Below, piece by piece: positions 1-7,366 of a stretch of 64,000 bases of DNA. The notes beneath the pieces are model-generated. The model saw only the letters and a list, made by a program, of their open reading frames with translations. It ran no database searches and was not told the origin of the DNA. Every line of letters starts with the position of its first letter. Within the stretch, counting starts at the first letter, position 1. The translations under genes were made by a program, and so were the position numbers. Source of the stretch: Mycobacterium sp. URHB0044 (lineage in GTDB: Bacteria; Actinomycetota; Actinomycetes; Mycobacteriales; Mycobacteriaceae); NCBI RefSeq assembly GCF_000620625.1, contig NZ_JIAW01000007.1, positions 248,001-312,000 on the forward strand, read 5' to 3'.

Positions 1-1
1 C

Positions 2-814
2 ACCGTCGACGCCGGCTACGTCGCCGGCGAGGAGACCGCCGCCGTCCGAGCCATCAACGGCGGACCGGCGAAGCCCACCGACAAGCCGCCGCGCCCGTTC
101 GAACACGGCGTCGGCGGCCACCCCACGCTGGTGAGCAATGTCGAGACGCTCGCCAATCTCCCCTACCTGCTACGGCATGGCGCCGACGCCTTCCGCGCCG
201 AGGGTACGTCCGCCTCCCCAGGCACCTTCCTGGCCACCGTCACGGGCGCGGCGCGGCCCGCCGCCCTCTACGAAATTCCGCACGGCGCTGCGGTCGTCGA
301 TCTCCTTGCCTTGCATGGCGTTTCGGCTGATCAACTCACCGGCGTGCTGATGGGCGGCTACTTCGCCGGGCTGCTGAACCGCGAGGTGCTGGACGCCACG
401 CTCGATCACGAGACGATGCGCCGGCTGGGTAGCGGCCTCGGCTGCGGGGCCGTCGCCCTGATCACCGACGACTGTCCGGTCGCCGTTGCGGCGGCGGTGA
501 TGGCCTACTTCGACCGGGAGAACGCCGGCCAGTGCGGGTCGTGCTTCAACGGCACCGCGGCGATGTCGGCCGTCACCGAGGCCTTGCGCGACGGCGTCGC
601 CAGCTCGGAGGACATGGCCCGTTTGGAGCGATGGTCGGTGGTGCTGCGCGGCCGCGGCGCCTGCGCGACGTTGGACGCGGCCACCAACGTGGCCACCACG
701 CTGGTGTTGCAGTTCCCCCAACTGGTCGCCCGTCACCTCGACGGAGCCTGCGACTCCTGCCGCGCAGGCTCCTACAGCGTGCTGCGACCCTACGAAGTGG
801 AGGCGGTGTCATGA
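2..814 (+). CDS. NuoF-like NADH dehydrogenase subunit, 5' truncated by window edge
   Basis: The reading frame is open from base 2, so this is the C-terminal ~270 residues of a larger protein. The visible part resembles the SLBB and iron-sulfur region of NuoF, the FMN/4Fe-4S subunit of respiratory complex I, including GVGGHPTLVSNVETLANLP and the terminal GACATLDAATN block. NuoF normally binds its 4Fe-4S cluster through C-x2-C-x2-C plus a distal Cys. Here the first motif reads QCGSCFNG, so the third Cys is Gly, while the distal Cys (GACAT) remains and an extra CDSC lies near the end. It overlaps a ferredoxin gene by 4 nt and has no complex I neighbours. I infer a stand-alone NADH-to-ferredoxin electron-transfer protein rather than a complex I subunit. 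The FMN/NADH-binding part lies outside the window. Confidence 0.75.
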   Translation, partial: TVDAGYVAGEETAAVRAINGGPAKPTDKPPRPFEHGVGGHPTLVSNVETLANLPYLLRHGADAFRAEGTSASPGTFLATVTGAARPAALYEIPHGAAVVDLLALHGVSADQLTGVLMGGYFAGLLNREVLDATLDHETMRRLGSGLGCGAVALITDDCPVAVAAAVMAYFDRENAGQCGSCFNGTAAMSAVTEALRDGVASSEDMARLERWSVVLRGRGACATLDAATNVATTLVLQFPQLVARHLDGACDSCRAGSYSVLRPYEVEAVS

Positions 815-1053
815 GGATTCGGCTGGACCGCACGATGTGCGACGGTTTCGGGATCTGTGCCAAACACGCGCCCGGGTACTTCTCGCTCGATGACTGGGGT
901 TACGCGTCGCTGATCGGCAACGGCACCATTCCCGACGAGGATCACGACGCCGTGCAGCGAGCCCTGTTGGACTGCCCGGTGCACGCGATCATCGAGATGA
1001 GCGCCGAGTCGAACGGCGCCGTCGTGACGAAGCGGGGAGTGGAACGTGTCTGA
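811..1053 (+). CDS. Small 3Fe-4S-type ferredoxin
   Basis: An 80-residue protein with the mycobacterial P450-type ferredoxin pattern: Cys10, Cys16 and a late CP at 55-56 (DCPVHAI). The residue midway between the first two cysteines, Cys in 4Fe-4S proteins, is Phe13 (CDGFGIC), so a 3Fe-4S cluster is expected. The ATG overlaps the stop of the NuoF-like gene (ATGA), which argues for translational coupling and for the two acting together. It probably passes single electrons to an oxygenase. No P450 lies in this operon, but one starts at 5352 on the same strand. The C-terminal ~20 residues after CPVHAI are longer than in typical members. Confidence 0.85.
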   Translation: MRIRLDRTMCDGFGICAKHAPGYFSLDDWGYASLIGNGTIPDEDHDAVQRALLDCPVHAIIEMSAESNGAVVTKRGVERV

Positions 1054-2701
1054 AGCGCCAGGGCGTCCACTGCCTCAGCTCACGCTCGAGAACGAGTTCT
1101 TCTGGACCTCGGGTGCCGACGGCCAGCTCCGGCTGCAGGAATGCCAGAGCTGTCAGGCGCTGATCCACCCGCCGGCGCCGATCTGCCGGTACTGCCGAAG
1201 TCACGACATCGGCGTGCGTTCGGTCTCCGGCAAGGGCACGCTGTCGGCCTTCACCGTCAACCACCGCTTCGGATTTCCCGATCTGCCACCGCCGTACGTC
1301 ATTGCGCAGGTCGCCATTGCGGAGGACCCGCGAGTCCGGCTGACCACGAACATCGTCGACTGCGACCCCGAGGATCTCGAACTGGGCCAGCCGGTCGAGG
1401 TGCGGTTCCAGCACCTTGCCGATGTGTGGCTGCCGGTGTTCACCCCTGCGGCCGACCGGACTCCGCTGGCCCAGCCCGTCGACGAGATCGCGCCGCAGGA
1501 CTTCGGCAAGCACGTCCGGCCCATGCTCACGCGGACGAAGTTCGAGGACCACTCGGCGATCACCGGCATCGGCGCATCCCGGCTCGGCAGGCGGCTGATG
1601 GTTCCGCCGCTGTCCCTGACGATCGAGGCGTGCGAGGCGGCGGTCGCCGACGCCGGCCTGACGCTCGACGACATCGACGGCCTGTCCACGTACCCCGGCC
1701 TCGACATCGGCGGCATGGGCGAAGGCGGTGTGAGCGCACTCGAGGGCGCGCTCGGGCTGAAGCCGACCTGGATCAACGGCGGAATGGACACGTTCGGTCC
1801 CGGCGGCTCGGTAATCGCGGCGATGCTGGCCATCTCCACCGGCATGGCCCGGCACGTGCTGTGCTTCCGCACCCTGTGGGAGGCGACCTTCGGCCAGCTG
1901 ATGAAGGAGGGCAAGATGGCGCCGCCCGGCGGTGCCCGCACCACCAGCTGGCAGATGCCGTTCGGCGCGACGTCGGCCGCACATACGTTGGCGCTCAACG
2001 CACAACGGCACTTCGACCGGTACGGCACCACCCGCGAGACGCTCGGCTGGATCGCGCTGAACCAGCGCGCCAACGCCGCGCTCAACCCGACGGCGATCTA
2101 CCGCGATCCGATGACGATGGACGACTACCTCGACGCGCGCATGATCACGACGCCGTTCGGGCTGTACGACTGCGACGTGCCATGCGACGGCGCGGTCGCC
2201 GTCGTGGTCTCGGCGGTGGACGTCGCCCGCGATCTGCCCAAGCCTCCGGTGTTGTTCGAGGCGGTCGGCACGCAGATCATCGAGCGCACCGACTGGGACC
2301 AGACCACGATGACGCACGAGCCGCAGGTGCTCGGCCAGGCCGCGCACCTGTGGACCCGAACATCGTTGCGGCCCAGCGACGTCGACGTCGCCGAGCTGTA
2401 CGACGGGTTCAGCTTCAACTGCCTGTCGTGGCTGGAGGCGCTCGGCTTCTGCGGCATCGGCGAGGCCAAGGACTTCCTCGATGGCGGCAAGAACATCGCC
2501 CGCGACGGGTTGATCCCGCTCAACACCCACGGGGGCCAGCTCTCGCACGGACGGACCCACGGCATGGGCCTGATCCACGAAGCGGTCAGCCAGTTGCGTG
2601 GCGAGGCGGGCGAGCGACAGGTCGCGGGAGCCCAGGTAGCGGTCGTCAGCAGTGGCGGACTGACGCCCAGCGGGGCGATCCTGCTGCGGACCGAGTCATG
2701 A
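1046..2701 (+). CDS. DUF35 (OB-fold/zinc ribbon)-thiolase/lipid-transfer fusion protein
   Basis: A 551-residue two-domain protein. Residues ~1-135 are a DUF35 domain with a zinc ribbon (Cys33, Cys36, Cys47, Cys50) and an OB-fold. Residues ~165-551 are a thiolase-fold, SCP-x/Ltp2-like domain with ELYDGFSFNCLSWLEALGFC and a C-terminal NTHGGQLSHGRTHGMG. Where thiolases carry the nucleophilic Cys (NNCSTGS-like), this protein reads GGMDTFGPGGS, so it lacks that Cys. Ltp2-type retro-aldolases of steroid side-chain degradation share this trait, and there Ltp2 works in complex with a separate DUF35 protein. I infer C-C cleavage of a beta-hydroxyacyl-CoA rather than thiolysis. The GTG start overlaps the ferredoxin end by 8 nt and the stop overlaps the next ATG. 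Confidence 0.85.
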   Translation: MSEAPGRPLPQLTLENEFFWTSGADGQLRLQECQSCQALIHPPAPICRYCRSHDIGVRSVSGKGTLSAFTVNHRFGFPDLPPPYVIAQVAIAEDPRVRLTTNIVDCDPEDLELGQPVEVRFQHLADVWLPVFTPAADRTPLAQPVDEIAPQDFGKHVRPMLTRTKFEDHSAITGIGASRLGRRLMVPPLSLTIEACEAAVADAGLTLDDIDGLSTYPGLDIGGMGEGGVSALEGALGLKPTWINGGMDTFGPGGSVIAAMLAISTGMARHVLCFRTLWEATFGQLMKEGKMAPPGGARTTSWQMPFGATSAAHTLALNAQRHFDRYGTTRETLGWIALNQRANAALNPTAIYRDPMTMDDYLDARMITTPFGLYDCDVPCDGAVAVVVSAVDVARDLPKPPVLFEAVGTQIIERTDWDQTTMTHEPQVLGQAAHLWTRTSLRPSDVDVAELYDGFSFNCLSWLEALGFCGIGEAKDFLDGGKNIARDGLIPLNTHGGQLSHGRTHGMGLIHEAVSQLRGEAGERQVAGAQVAVVSSGGLTPSGAILLRTES

Positions 2702-3582
2702 CACATCCGCGGCCGCGCGTCGTGATGGTCGGCGCGGTGCCCATGTCGGGTTTGGTCGCCGAGGTTCCCGATCCACGCGCGGTGATCGTCGCGATCCACG
2801 GCGGCGCGACCTCGTCGGCGTACTTCGACTGTCCGGGCCACCCGCGACTGTCCTTGCTGCGCAAGGCCGCATCGCTCGGCTATACCGCGATCGCCCTGGA
2901 CCGGCCGGGTTACGGCGCCTCGGCGCTGTATCAGGACGAGATGACTCTGCCCGAGCGGCGCGTCGAACTGGCCTACGGCGCGGTCGACAAGATCGCCCAG
3001 GTGGGCGGGCGCGGTGCGGGCGTGTTCCTGTTCGCACACTCGCTGGGATGTGAACTGGCCCTGCGGATGGCGGTCGACGAACGCGTCTCCGACGTGCTCG
3101 GCGTCGAGTTGGCGGGCACCGGGTTGACCTACCACCCGGACGCGAAGGTCATCTTGAGCGAGGCGACCACGACCCACCGTCCCGCGGGTCTGCGGGACCT
3201 GCTGTGGCAGCCCACCGAGCTGTATCCGCAGGAGGTGCTGACCGGCGCCCTGTCGGCGCCGGGTGTGCGCTACGAGAGTGAGGTCACCGCGAATTGGCCG
3301 CGTCGGGACTTCCCCGCCGTCGCGGCCAAGGTTGCGGTGCCGGTCGAGTTCAGCGCCGCCGAACACGAGAGCGTGTGGGCGTCCTCGCCGGCCGCGCTCG
3401 CGGAGATCACGGCGCTGTTCACTGCAGCGCCCCGCGTGGTCGTCAACGAAATGGCCGGCAGCGGCCACAATCTCAGCGTCGGCCTGACTGCCGAGTCGTA
3501 TCACGAACACGTCTTGTCGTTCGTCGAAGAGTGCGTTCTGGAGGCCCGCGAGGGCACGGATGTCGAAGTGGAGGCGGGTTGA
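2698..3582 (+). CDS. Alpha/beta hydrolase
   Basis: A 294-residue alpha/beta-hydrolase-fold protein. Visible elements are the oxyanion HGG (AIHGGATSSAYF, ~residue 37), the nucleophile elbow AHSLG with Ser at ~118, and the late catalytic His in GSGHNLS (~259). A substrate cannot be predicted. The ATG overlaps the stop of the DUF35-thiolase gene (ATGA) and its own stop overlaps the next gene (TGATG), so it belongs to the translationally coupled operon. In that context it may hydrolyse an ester or CoA thioester produced by the pathway. Confidence 0.85.
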   Translation: MTHPRPRVVMVGAVPMSGLVAEVPDPRAVIVAIHGGATSSAYFDCPGHPRLSLLRKAASLGYTAIALDRPGYGASALYQDEMTLPERRVELAYGAVDKIAQVGGRGAGVFLFAHSLGCELALRMAVDERVSDVLGVELAGTGLTYHPDAKVILSEATTTHRPAGLRDLLWQPTELYPQEVLTGALSAPGVRYESEVTANWPRRDFPAVAAKVAVPVEFSAAEHESVWASSPAALAEITALFTAAPRVVVNEMAGSGHNLSVGLTAESYHEHVLSFVEECVLEAREGTDVEVEAG

Positions 3583-4400
3583 TGCGCGTCGGGTTCATCG
3601 GACTGGGAAGTCAGGGCGCGCCAATGGCGCGGCGGATCGTCGAGGGCGGCTACGAGCTGACGCTGTGGGCACGCAGGCCCGCGTCGGTCGAGCCGTACGC
3701 CGACACCGCGGCGAAGGTGGCCGCCACCCCGGCAGAGCTGGGCGCGGCGAGTGACCTGGTCTGCCTGTGCGTCGTCGGTGACGACGACGTCAAGCAGGTC
3801 CTGGAGGGTGGCACCGGCGTGCTCGCCGGGCTGGCGCCGGGCGGCATCATCGCCATCCACAGCACCGTGCATCCCGACACGTGCCGCGAGATCGCGAAGA
3901 TGGCTGCGGACAAGGGTGTTTCGGTGATCGATGCGCCCGTGAGCGGTGGCGCACCGGCCGCTGCGGAGGGCACGCTGCTGGTGATGGTGGGCGGGGACGA
4001 GGACGTCGTCGCGAAGGCGCGGCCGGTGTTTGCGACGTTCGCGGACCCGATCGTGCACCTCGGCGGGGTCGGCAGTGGCCAGGTGACGAAGATTCTCAAC
4101 AACCTGCTGTTCAGCGCGAATCTCGGAGCGGCGGTCAGCACACTCGAGCTGGGTGAGGCGCTCGGCGTGCCTCGCAAGGAGCTGTGTGAGGTGCTGGCGC
4201 GCGGGTCGGCCACCAGCAAGGCCGTCAGCAGCATCTCCATGTTCGGGGGCACGCTGGAGGGCTTGGCCCCGATCGCAGGTGCGTTGTTGCAGAAGGACGT
4301 TCGTCACGCCGCGAGCCTCGCCGACGATGCCTCCGCGCCGCAGGGCACGGTGTTCACGGTGGCCGACACGGCGCTCGAGTCCATGGACCATCCGCGCTGA
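3582..4400 (+). CDS. NAD(P)-dependent 3-hydroxyisobutyrate/6-phosphogluconate-family dehydrogenase, copy 1
   Basis: A 272-residue member of the beta-hydroxyacid dehydrogenase family. It shows the N-terminal Rossmann motif GFIGLGSQGAPMA, the substrate-binding DAPVSGG block (~residues 119-125) and the catalytic lysine in GQVTKILNN. Family members oxidise short beta-hydroxyacids, or reduce the corresponding semialdehydes, with NAD(P). The next gene encodes a second, clearly different homologue, so the pair may form a heteromer or act on successive intermediates. The start overlaps the hydrolase stop by one base, and the end overlaps copy 2. Confidence 0.85.
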   Translation: MRVGFIGLGSQGAPMARRIVEGGYELTLWARRPASVEPYADTAAKVAATPAELGAASDLVCLCVVGDDDVKQVLEGGTGVLAGLAPGGIIAIHSTVHPDTCREIAKMAADKGVSVIDAPVSGGAPAAAEGTLLVMVGGDEDVVAKARPVFATFADPIVHLGGVGSGQVTKILNNLLFSANLGAAVSTLELGEALGVPRKELCEVLARGSATSKAVSSISMFGGTLEGLAPIAGALLQKDVRHAASLADDASAPQGTVFTVADTALESMDHPR

Positions 4401-5191
4401 TGGAGGTCGGCTTCGTCGGCGCAGGGCGGATGGGCGCTCCGATGGTGCGCCGCCTGGTCGAGGCCGGGCACGACGTGACCGTACTCGGCCGCACCGACGA
4501 AAAGCGCGCGGCGGCAATCGGATTGGGTGCGCGGCCCGTCGCCGACGCGACTGCCGTTGCCGAGAACGCGGACGCGGTGGCGGTGTGCGTCTTCACCGAC
4601 GAGCAGGTGCGGCAGGTCTGCCTCGACGGTGACTTGCTCACCGCGATGCGGCCCGGCACGGCGCTGATCCTGCACACCACCGGTAGCCCGCGCACCGCGA
4701 CCTCCATCGCCGAGGCAGCCCCGCACGTCGACGTCGTCGACGCCCCGGTCAGCGGCGGCCCACACGACATCGCGGCCGGCCGGGTGACCCTGTTCGTGGG
4801 CGGTGCCGTGGACGTGGTGAGCCGCATCAACCCGGTGCTCAGCGCGTACGGCGACCCGATCCTGCACTGCGGGCCCACGGGGTGCGGACAGCTGGTGAAG
4901 TTGGTGAACAACACCCTGTTCGCCGCGCAAATCGGGCTGGTCGCCGAGGGGGTGCGCCTCGGAACCACGCTCGGCATCGACGAGTCGACCCTGCTTCAGG
5001 CACTGACCCACGGCAGCGCCAGCAGCCGGGCACTGGGCAACATCGCGCGAGCGGGTTCGGCAGCGGCCTTCATCTCGGCGGTAGGCGACTTCATCGGCAA
5101 GGACGTGGCCGTCGTGCGCAAGACGGTGGCCGAATTGGGCGGCGATCTCGGCATGCTCGACGACGTCGTCAACGCAGGTCTGATGGGGTAA
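4400..5191 (+). CDS. NAD(P)-dependent 3-hydroxyisobutyrate/6-phosphogluconate-family dehydrogenase, copy 2
   Basis: A 263-residue homologue of the preceding protein, with GFVGAGRMGAPM at the N-terminus, DAPVSGGPHD and the catalytic Lys in GQLVKLVNN. Length and motifs are complete, so both copies look functional. It is the last gene of the operon that begins upstream of the window; a 160-bp gap follows. Its ATG shares a base with the stop of copy 1. Confidence 0.85.
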   Translation: MEVGFVGAGRMGAPMVRRLVEAGHDVTVLGRTDEKRAAAIGLGARPVADATAVAENADAVAVCVFTDEQVRQVCLDGDLLTAMRPGTALILHTTGSPRTATSIAEAAPHVDVVDAPVSGGPHDIAAGRVTLFVGGAVDVVSRINPVLSAYGDPILHCGPTGCGQLVKLVNNTLFAAQIGLVAEGVRLGTTLGIDESTLLQALTHGSASSRALGNIARAGSAAAFISAVGDFIGKDVAVVRKTVAELGGDLGMLDDVVNAGLMG

Positions 5192-5351
5192 ACACGGATC
5201 GCCGATTGAGCGGTTCGCTTAGTAAGCAAAAGGTTACGACGGTTGGCGATTCGTCAGTCTTTCGGTTCTTGAGGGTGCATACTGTTTGCGTTACAGTTAA
5301 TCAGCCTTCCGTAACGTTACCGGCCCGAAGCTCGGCGCCGAGGAGGATGCA
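5192..5351. promoter_or_regulatory. Promoter region of P450 operon with short palindromes
   Basis: A 160-bp gap rich in inverted repeats: GCTTA-G-TAAGC at 5217-5227, and a perfect 10-bp palindrome GTAACGTTAC at 5311-5320 with further GTTAC words at 5233-5237 and 5290-5294. A good ribosome-binding site (GAGGAGG) sits just before the GTG at 5352. The palindromes are plausible repressor sites for the P450 gene. No -35/-10 pair stands out. Confidence 0.4.
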
Positions 5352-6554
5352 GTGACCAAGCCCAAGCTGGTGTTCAATCCCGTCTCGCAGGAGTACTTCG
5401 ACAATCCGTACGACGTGTACAAGCGGATGCGTGACGAGGCACCGATCTACTACGACGAGGACGAGGACTTCTACGCACTGACCCGCCACGAGGACGTGGC
5501 GGCGGCGTTGAAGGACTACGAGTCCTTCTCGTCGTCCCGCGGTTGCGACCTGTCGATGGTGCGCAACGGCGAAGTGCCGCAGAGGTCCATCATCTTCATG
5601 GACCCGCCCGACCACCGCCACATGCGCAGCCTGCTCAACAAGGCGTTCACCCCGCGCGCAATGCAGGCGCAGAAGGACACCGTCGTCGAACAGATCGATC
5701 GGTTCCTGTCCGCGGTGAACCCCGACGAGTTCGACGTCGTCCAAGATTTCTCCGGGCCGTTCCCGGTCGAGGTGATCACCCGAATGGCGGGCGTGCCCGA
5801 GGACTTCCGCCAACAGGTCCGGCATTGGATCGACATCAGCTTGCACCGCGAGCCGGGACAGATCGATCTCAACGAGACCAACATGCAGGCCAACATGGAC
5901 TCCGGCGTGTACTACTACGGCCTGGTGCAGGAACGGCGCGCGAATCCGCAGGACGACATGATCAGCCGCTTGATCGCCGCGGAGATCCCCGGCGAAGACG
6001 GGCAGATGCGCAAGCTCGACGACATCGAGATCACCGGTTTCACGACGCTGCTGGGCGGCGCAGGCGCGGAGACGGTGACCAAGCTGGTCGGCAGTGCCGT
6101 CGTGGTCTTCGCCGAAAACCCCGATCAGTGGCAGAAGCTGCTCGACGACCGGAGCAAGGTCCCCGACGCGGTGGAGGAGCTGCTGCGCTACGTCGGTCCG
6201 GTGCAGTACAACGTGCGCTACACGTTGAAGGACGTGGAGGTTCCCAGCGGCACGATCCCGGCACACAAGCCGGTGTTCTTGATGAACGCGGCGGCCAACC
6301 TCGATCCGCGGGCCTTCACCGACGCGGACAAGTTCGACATCGACCGGGACCGTTCCGAGGCGCAGAACCTTGGCCTCGGATACGGCATCCACAGTTGCCT
6401 CGGGGCGGCGTTGGCCCGCATGGAAAGCGCAGTCGCACTGGAGAAGTTGCTCGACTTCATGCCGCGCTACGAAGTCGACTTCGACGGCCTGCGGAAGGTC
6501 CACATGCAGAACGTCGCGGGATTCTCGAACGTTCCAGTCAAGGTGCTGCGGTGA
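5352..6554 (+). CDS. Cytochrome P450
   Basis: A 400-residue soluble bacterial P450. It has the I-helix oxygen-activation motif (GGAGAETVTK), the K-helix ExxR (EELLRYVGP) and the heme-ligand loop LGYGIHSCLGAA with the thiolate ligand Cys349. It should hydroxylate or epoxidise a hydrophobic substrate in the cytoplasm. The GTG start follows a GAGGAGG site. The next gene, a ferredoxin, overlaps by 4 nt (GTGA) and is the natural redox partner. The CYP family cannot be fixed by eye. Confidence 0.93.
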   Translation: MTKPKLVFNPVSQEYFDNPYDVYKRMRDEAPIYYDEDEDFYALTRHEDVAAALKDYESFSSSRGCDLSMVRNGEVPQRSIIFMDPPDHRHMRSLLNKAFTPRAMQAQKDTVVEQIDRFLSAVNPDEFDVVQDFSGPFPVEVITRMAGVPEDFRQQVRHWIDISLHREPGQIDLNETNMQANMDSGVYYYGLVQERRANPQDDMISRLIAAEIPGEDGQMRKLDDIEITGFTTLLGGAGAETVTKLVGSAVVVFAENPDQWQKLLDDRSKVPDAVEELLRYVGPVQYNVRYTLKDVEVPSGTIPAHKPVFLMNAAANLDPRAFTDADKFDIDRDRSEAQNLGLGYGIHSCLGAALARMESAVALEKLLDFMPRYEVDFDGLRKVHMQNVAGFSNVPVKVLR

Positions 6555-6748
6555 CCAAGAAGATCGACGTCGACTTCGGCCTGTGCGAGAGCAACGGCGT
6601 CTGCATGGGCATCATCCCCGAGGTGTTCGACCTCGACGATCAGGACTACCTGCACGTGCTCACCGACGAGGTGACACCGGAGAACGAGGATCAGGTGCGC
6701 GAAGCCGTGCGCCAGTGCCCGCGTCAGGCCATCGCGATTCGCGAGTAG
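6551..6748 (+). CDS. 3Fe-4S-type ferredoxin, partner of upstream P450
   Basis: A 65-residue ferredoxin with Cys12, Cys18 and Cys56-Pro57 (CESNGVC and QCPRQAI). Asn15 occupies the position of the second cluster Cys, which fits a 3Fe-4S cluster. The GTG overlaps the P450 stop, so the two are co-translated and should be made in similar amounts. It delivers electrons from a ferredoxin reductase to the P450. Confidence 0.92.
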   Translation: MTKKIDVDFGLCESNGVCMGIIPEVFDLDDQDYLHVLTDEVTPENEDQVREAVRQCPRQAIAIRE

Positions 6749-6780
6749 GGCGTGCGATTCGTCTTCGTGCACTGACGAAT

Positions 6781-6844
6781 GCGCGAGCAGACGCATATGT
6801 CCCCGACACGCCGCGCGTGCGGGGACATATGTGTCTGCTCGCGC
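6781..6844. terminator. 25-bp intergenic hairpin between convergent genes
   Basis: The arms are 6781-6805 and 6820-6844 with a 14-nt loop, and 24 of 25 positions pair, the other being a G-U wobble. It lies between the ends of two convergent transcripts (ferredoxin ending at 6748, DUF1330 gene ending at 6861). It lacks a U-tract, as many mycobacterial intrinsic terminators do. A bidirectional terminator is the best reading. Confidence 0.7.
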
Positions 6845-6860
6845 GTCAGGCGCGGCCCGC

Positions 6861-7145
6861 TCAGAAGCCGGAGACGATGACCCCGTTGCACTGCGCCGCG
6901 CCCTGCCTGACCTTCGCCGCCGCCTGGTAGGCGTCGGAGTAGTACCACTCACGCGCTGCCTCAACGGATTCGAACTCGAGCACGACGGTTTGGTGGCCGT
7001 GCCACGTGCCCTCGATCACCTCGGGCTTCTGGTCGACGGACAGGATGGTGGCCCCGCCCATCGCCTTCATGGCGAGCTTGCCGTATTCGGCCATGCCTGC
7101 CGGGTCCTTGATGTCCTCGGTGATGATCACATAACCTTTGGCCAT
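6861..7145 (-). CDS. DUF1330 family protein
   Basis: A 94-residue protein of the DUF1330 (ferredoxin-like alpha/beta barrel) type, with an N-terminal GYVIITEDIKDP strand and a central VVLEFESVEAAREWYYSDAYQ segment typical of the family. Biochemical function is not established for most members. It follows a P450-ferredoxin pair on the same strand with a 32-nt gap, so it is probably co-transcribed and may act on the P450 product or bind a pathway intermediate. It ends beside the shared hairpin. Confidence 0.8.
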   Translation of the reverse strand: MAKGYVIITEDIKDPAGMAEYGKLAMKAMGGATILSVDQKPEVIEGTWHGHQTVVLEFESVEAAREWYYSDAYQAAAKVRQGAAQCNGVIVSGF

Positions 7146-7177
7146 GGCGAATCTCCTTGTCGGTAGTGCATATTGGG

Positions 7178-7366
7178 CTAGATTTCGCTGATTGCGCGTT
7201 CGGGGCAGTTCTCGATCGCCTCACGCGCCGAACCCTCGAGTTCGGAGGGCACCTCGCCGGGATCGGCGACGGCCCAGCCGTCGTCGGACATCTCGAAGAC
7301 TTCGGGGCACAGCGTCAGGCACATGCCGTGGCCGGCGCAACGGTCTTCGTCGACGGTGACCCGCAT
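7178..7366 (-). CDS. Ferredoxin with extra Cys, partner of adjacent P450
   Basis: A 62-residue ferredoxin with Cys10, Cys16, Cys20 and Cys54-Pro55 (CAGHGMCLTLCP and NCPERAI). His13 sits where a 4Fe-4S protein would have Cys, the classic CX2HX2C signature of mycobacterial 3Fe-4S ferredoxins. Its ATG overlaps the stop codon of the P450 gene read in the same direction, so the pair forms one electron-transfer unit. Confidence 0.92.
   Translation of the reverse strand: MRVTVDEDRCAGHGMCLTLCPEVFEMSDDGWAVADPGEVPSELEGSAREAIENCPERAISEI

Noticed and set aside
989..2578. A 529-residue open frame antisense to the DUF35-thiolase gene
   Set aside because: It is an artefact of high GC: arginine/valine-rich with no domain, and lies fully opposite a well-supported gene.
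2125..3510. A 461-residue antisense open frame
   Set aside because: No family features; shadows two confirmed genes with good motifs.
5301..6503. A 400-residue antisense open frame over the P450
   Set aside because: Composition of a GC shadow; the P450 on the other strand has all signature motifs.
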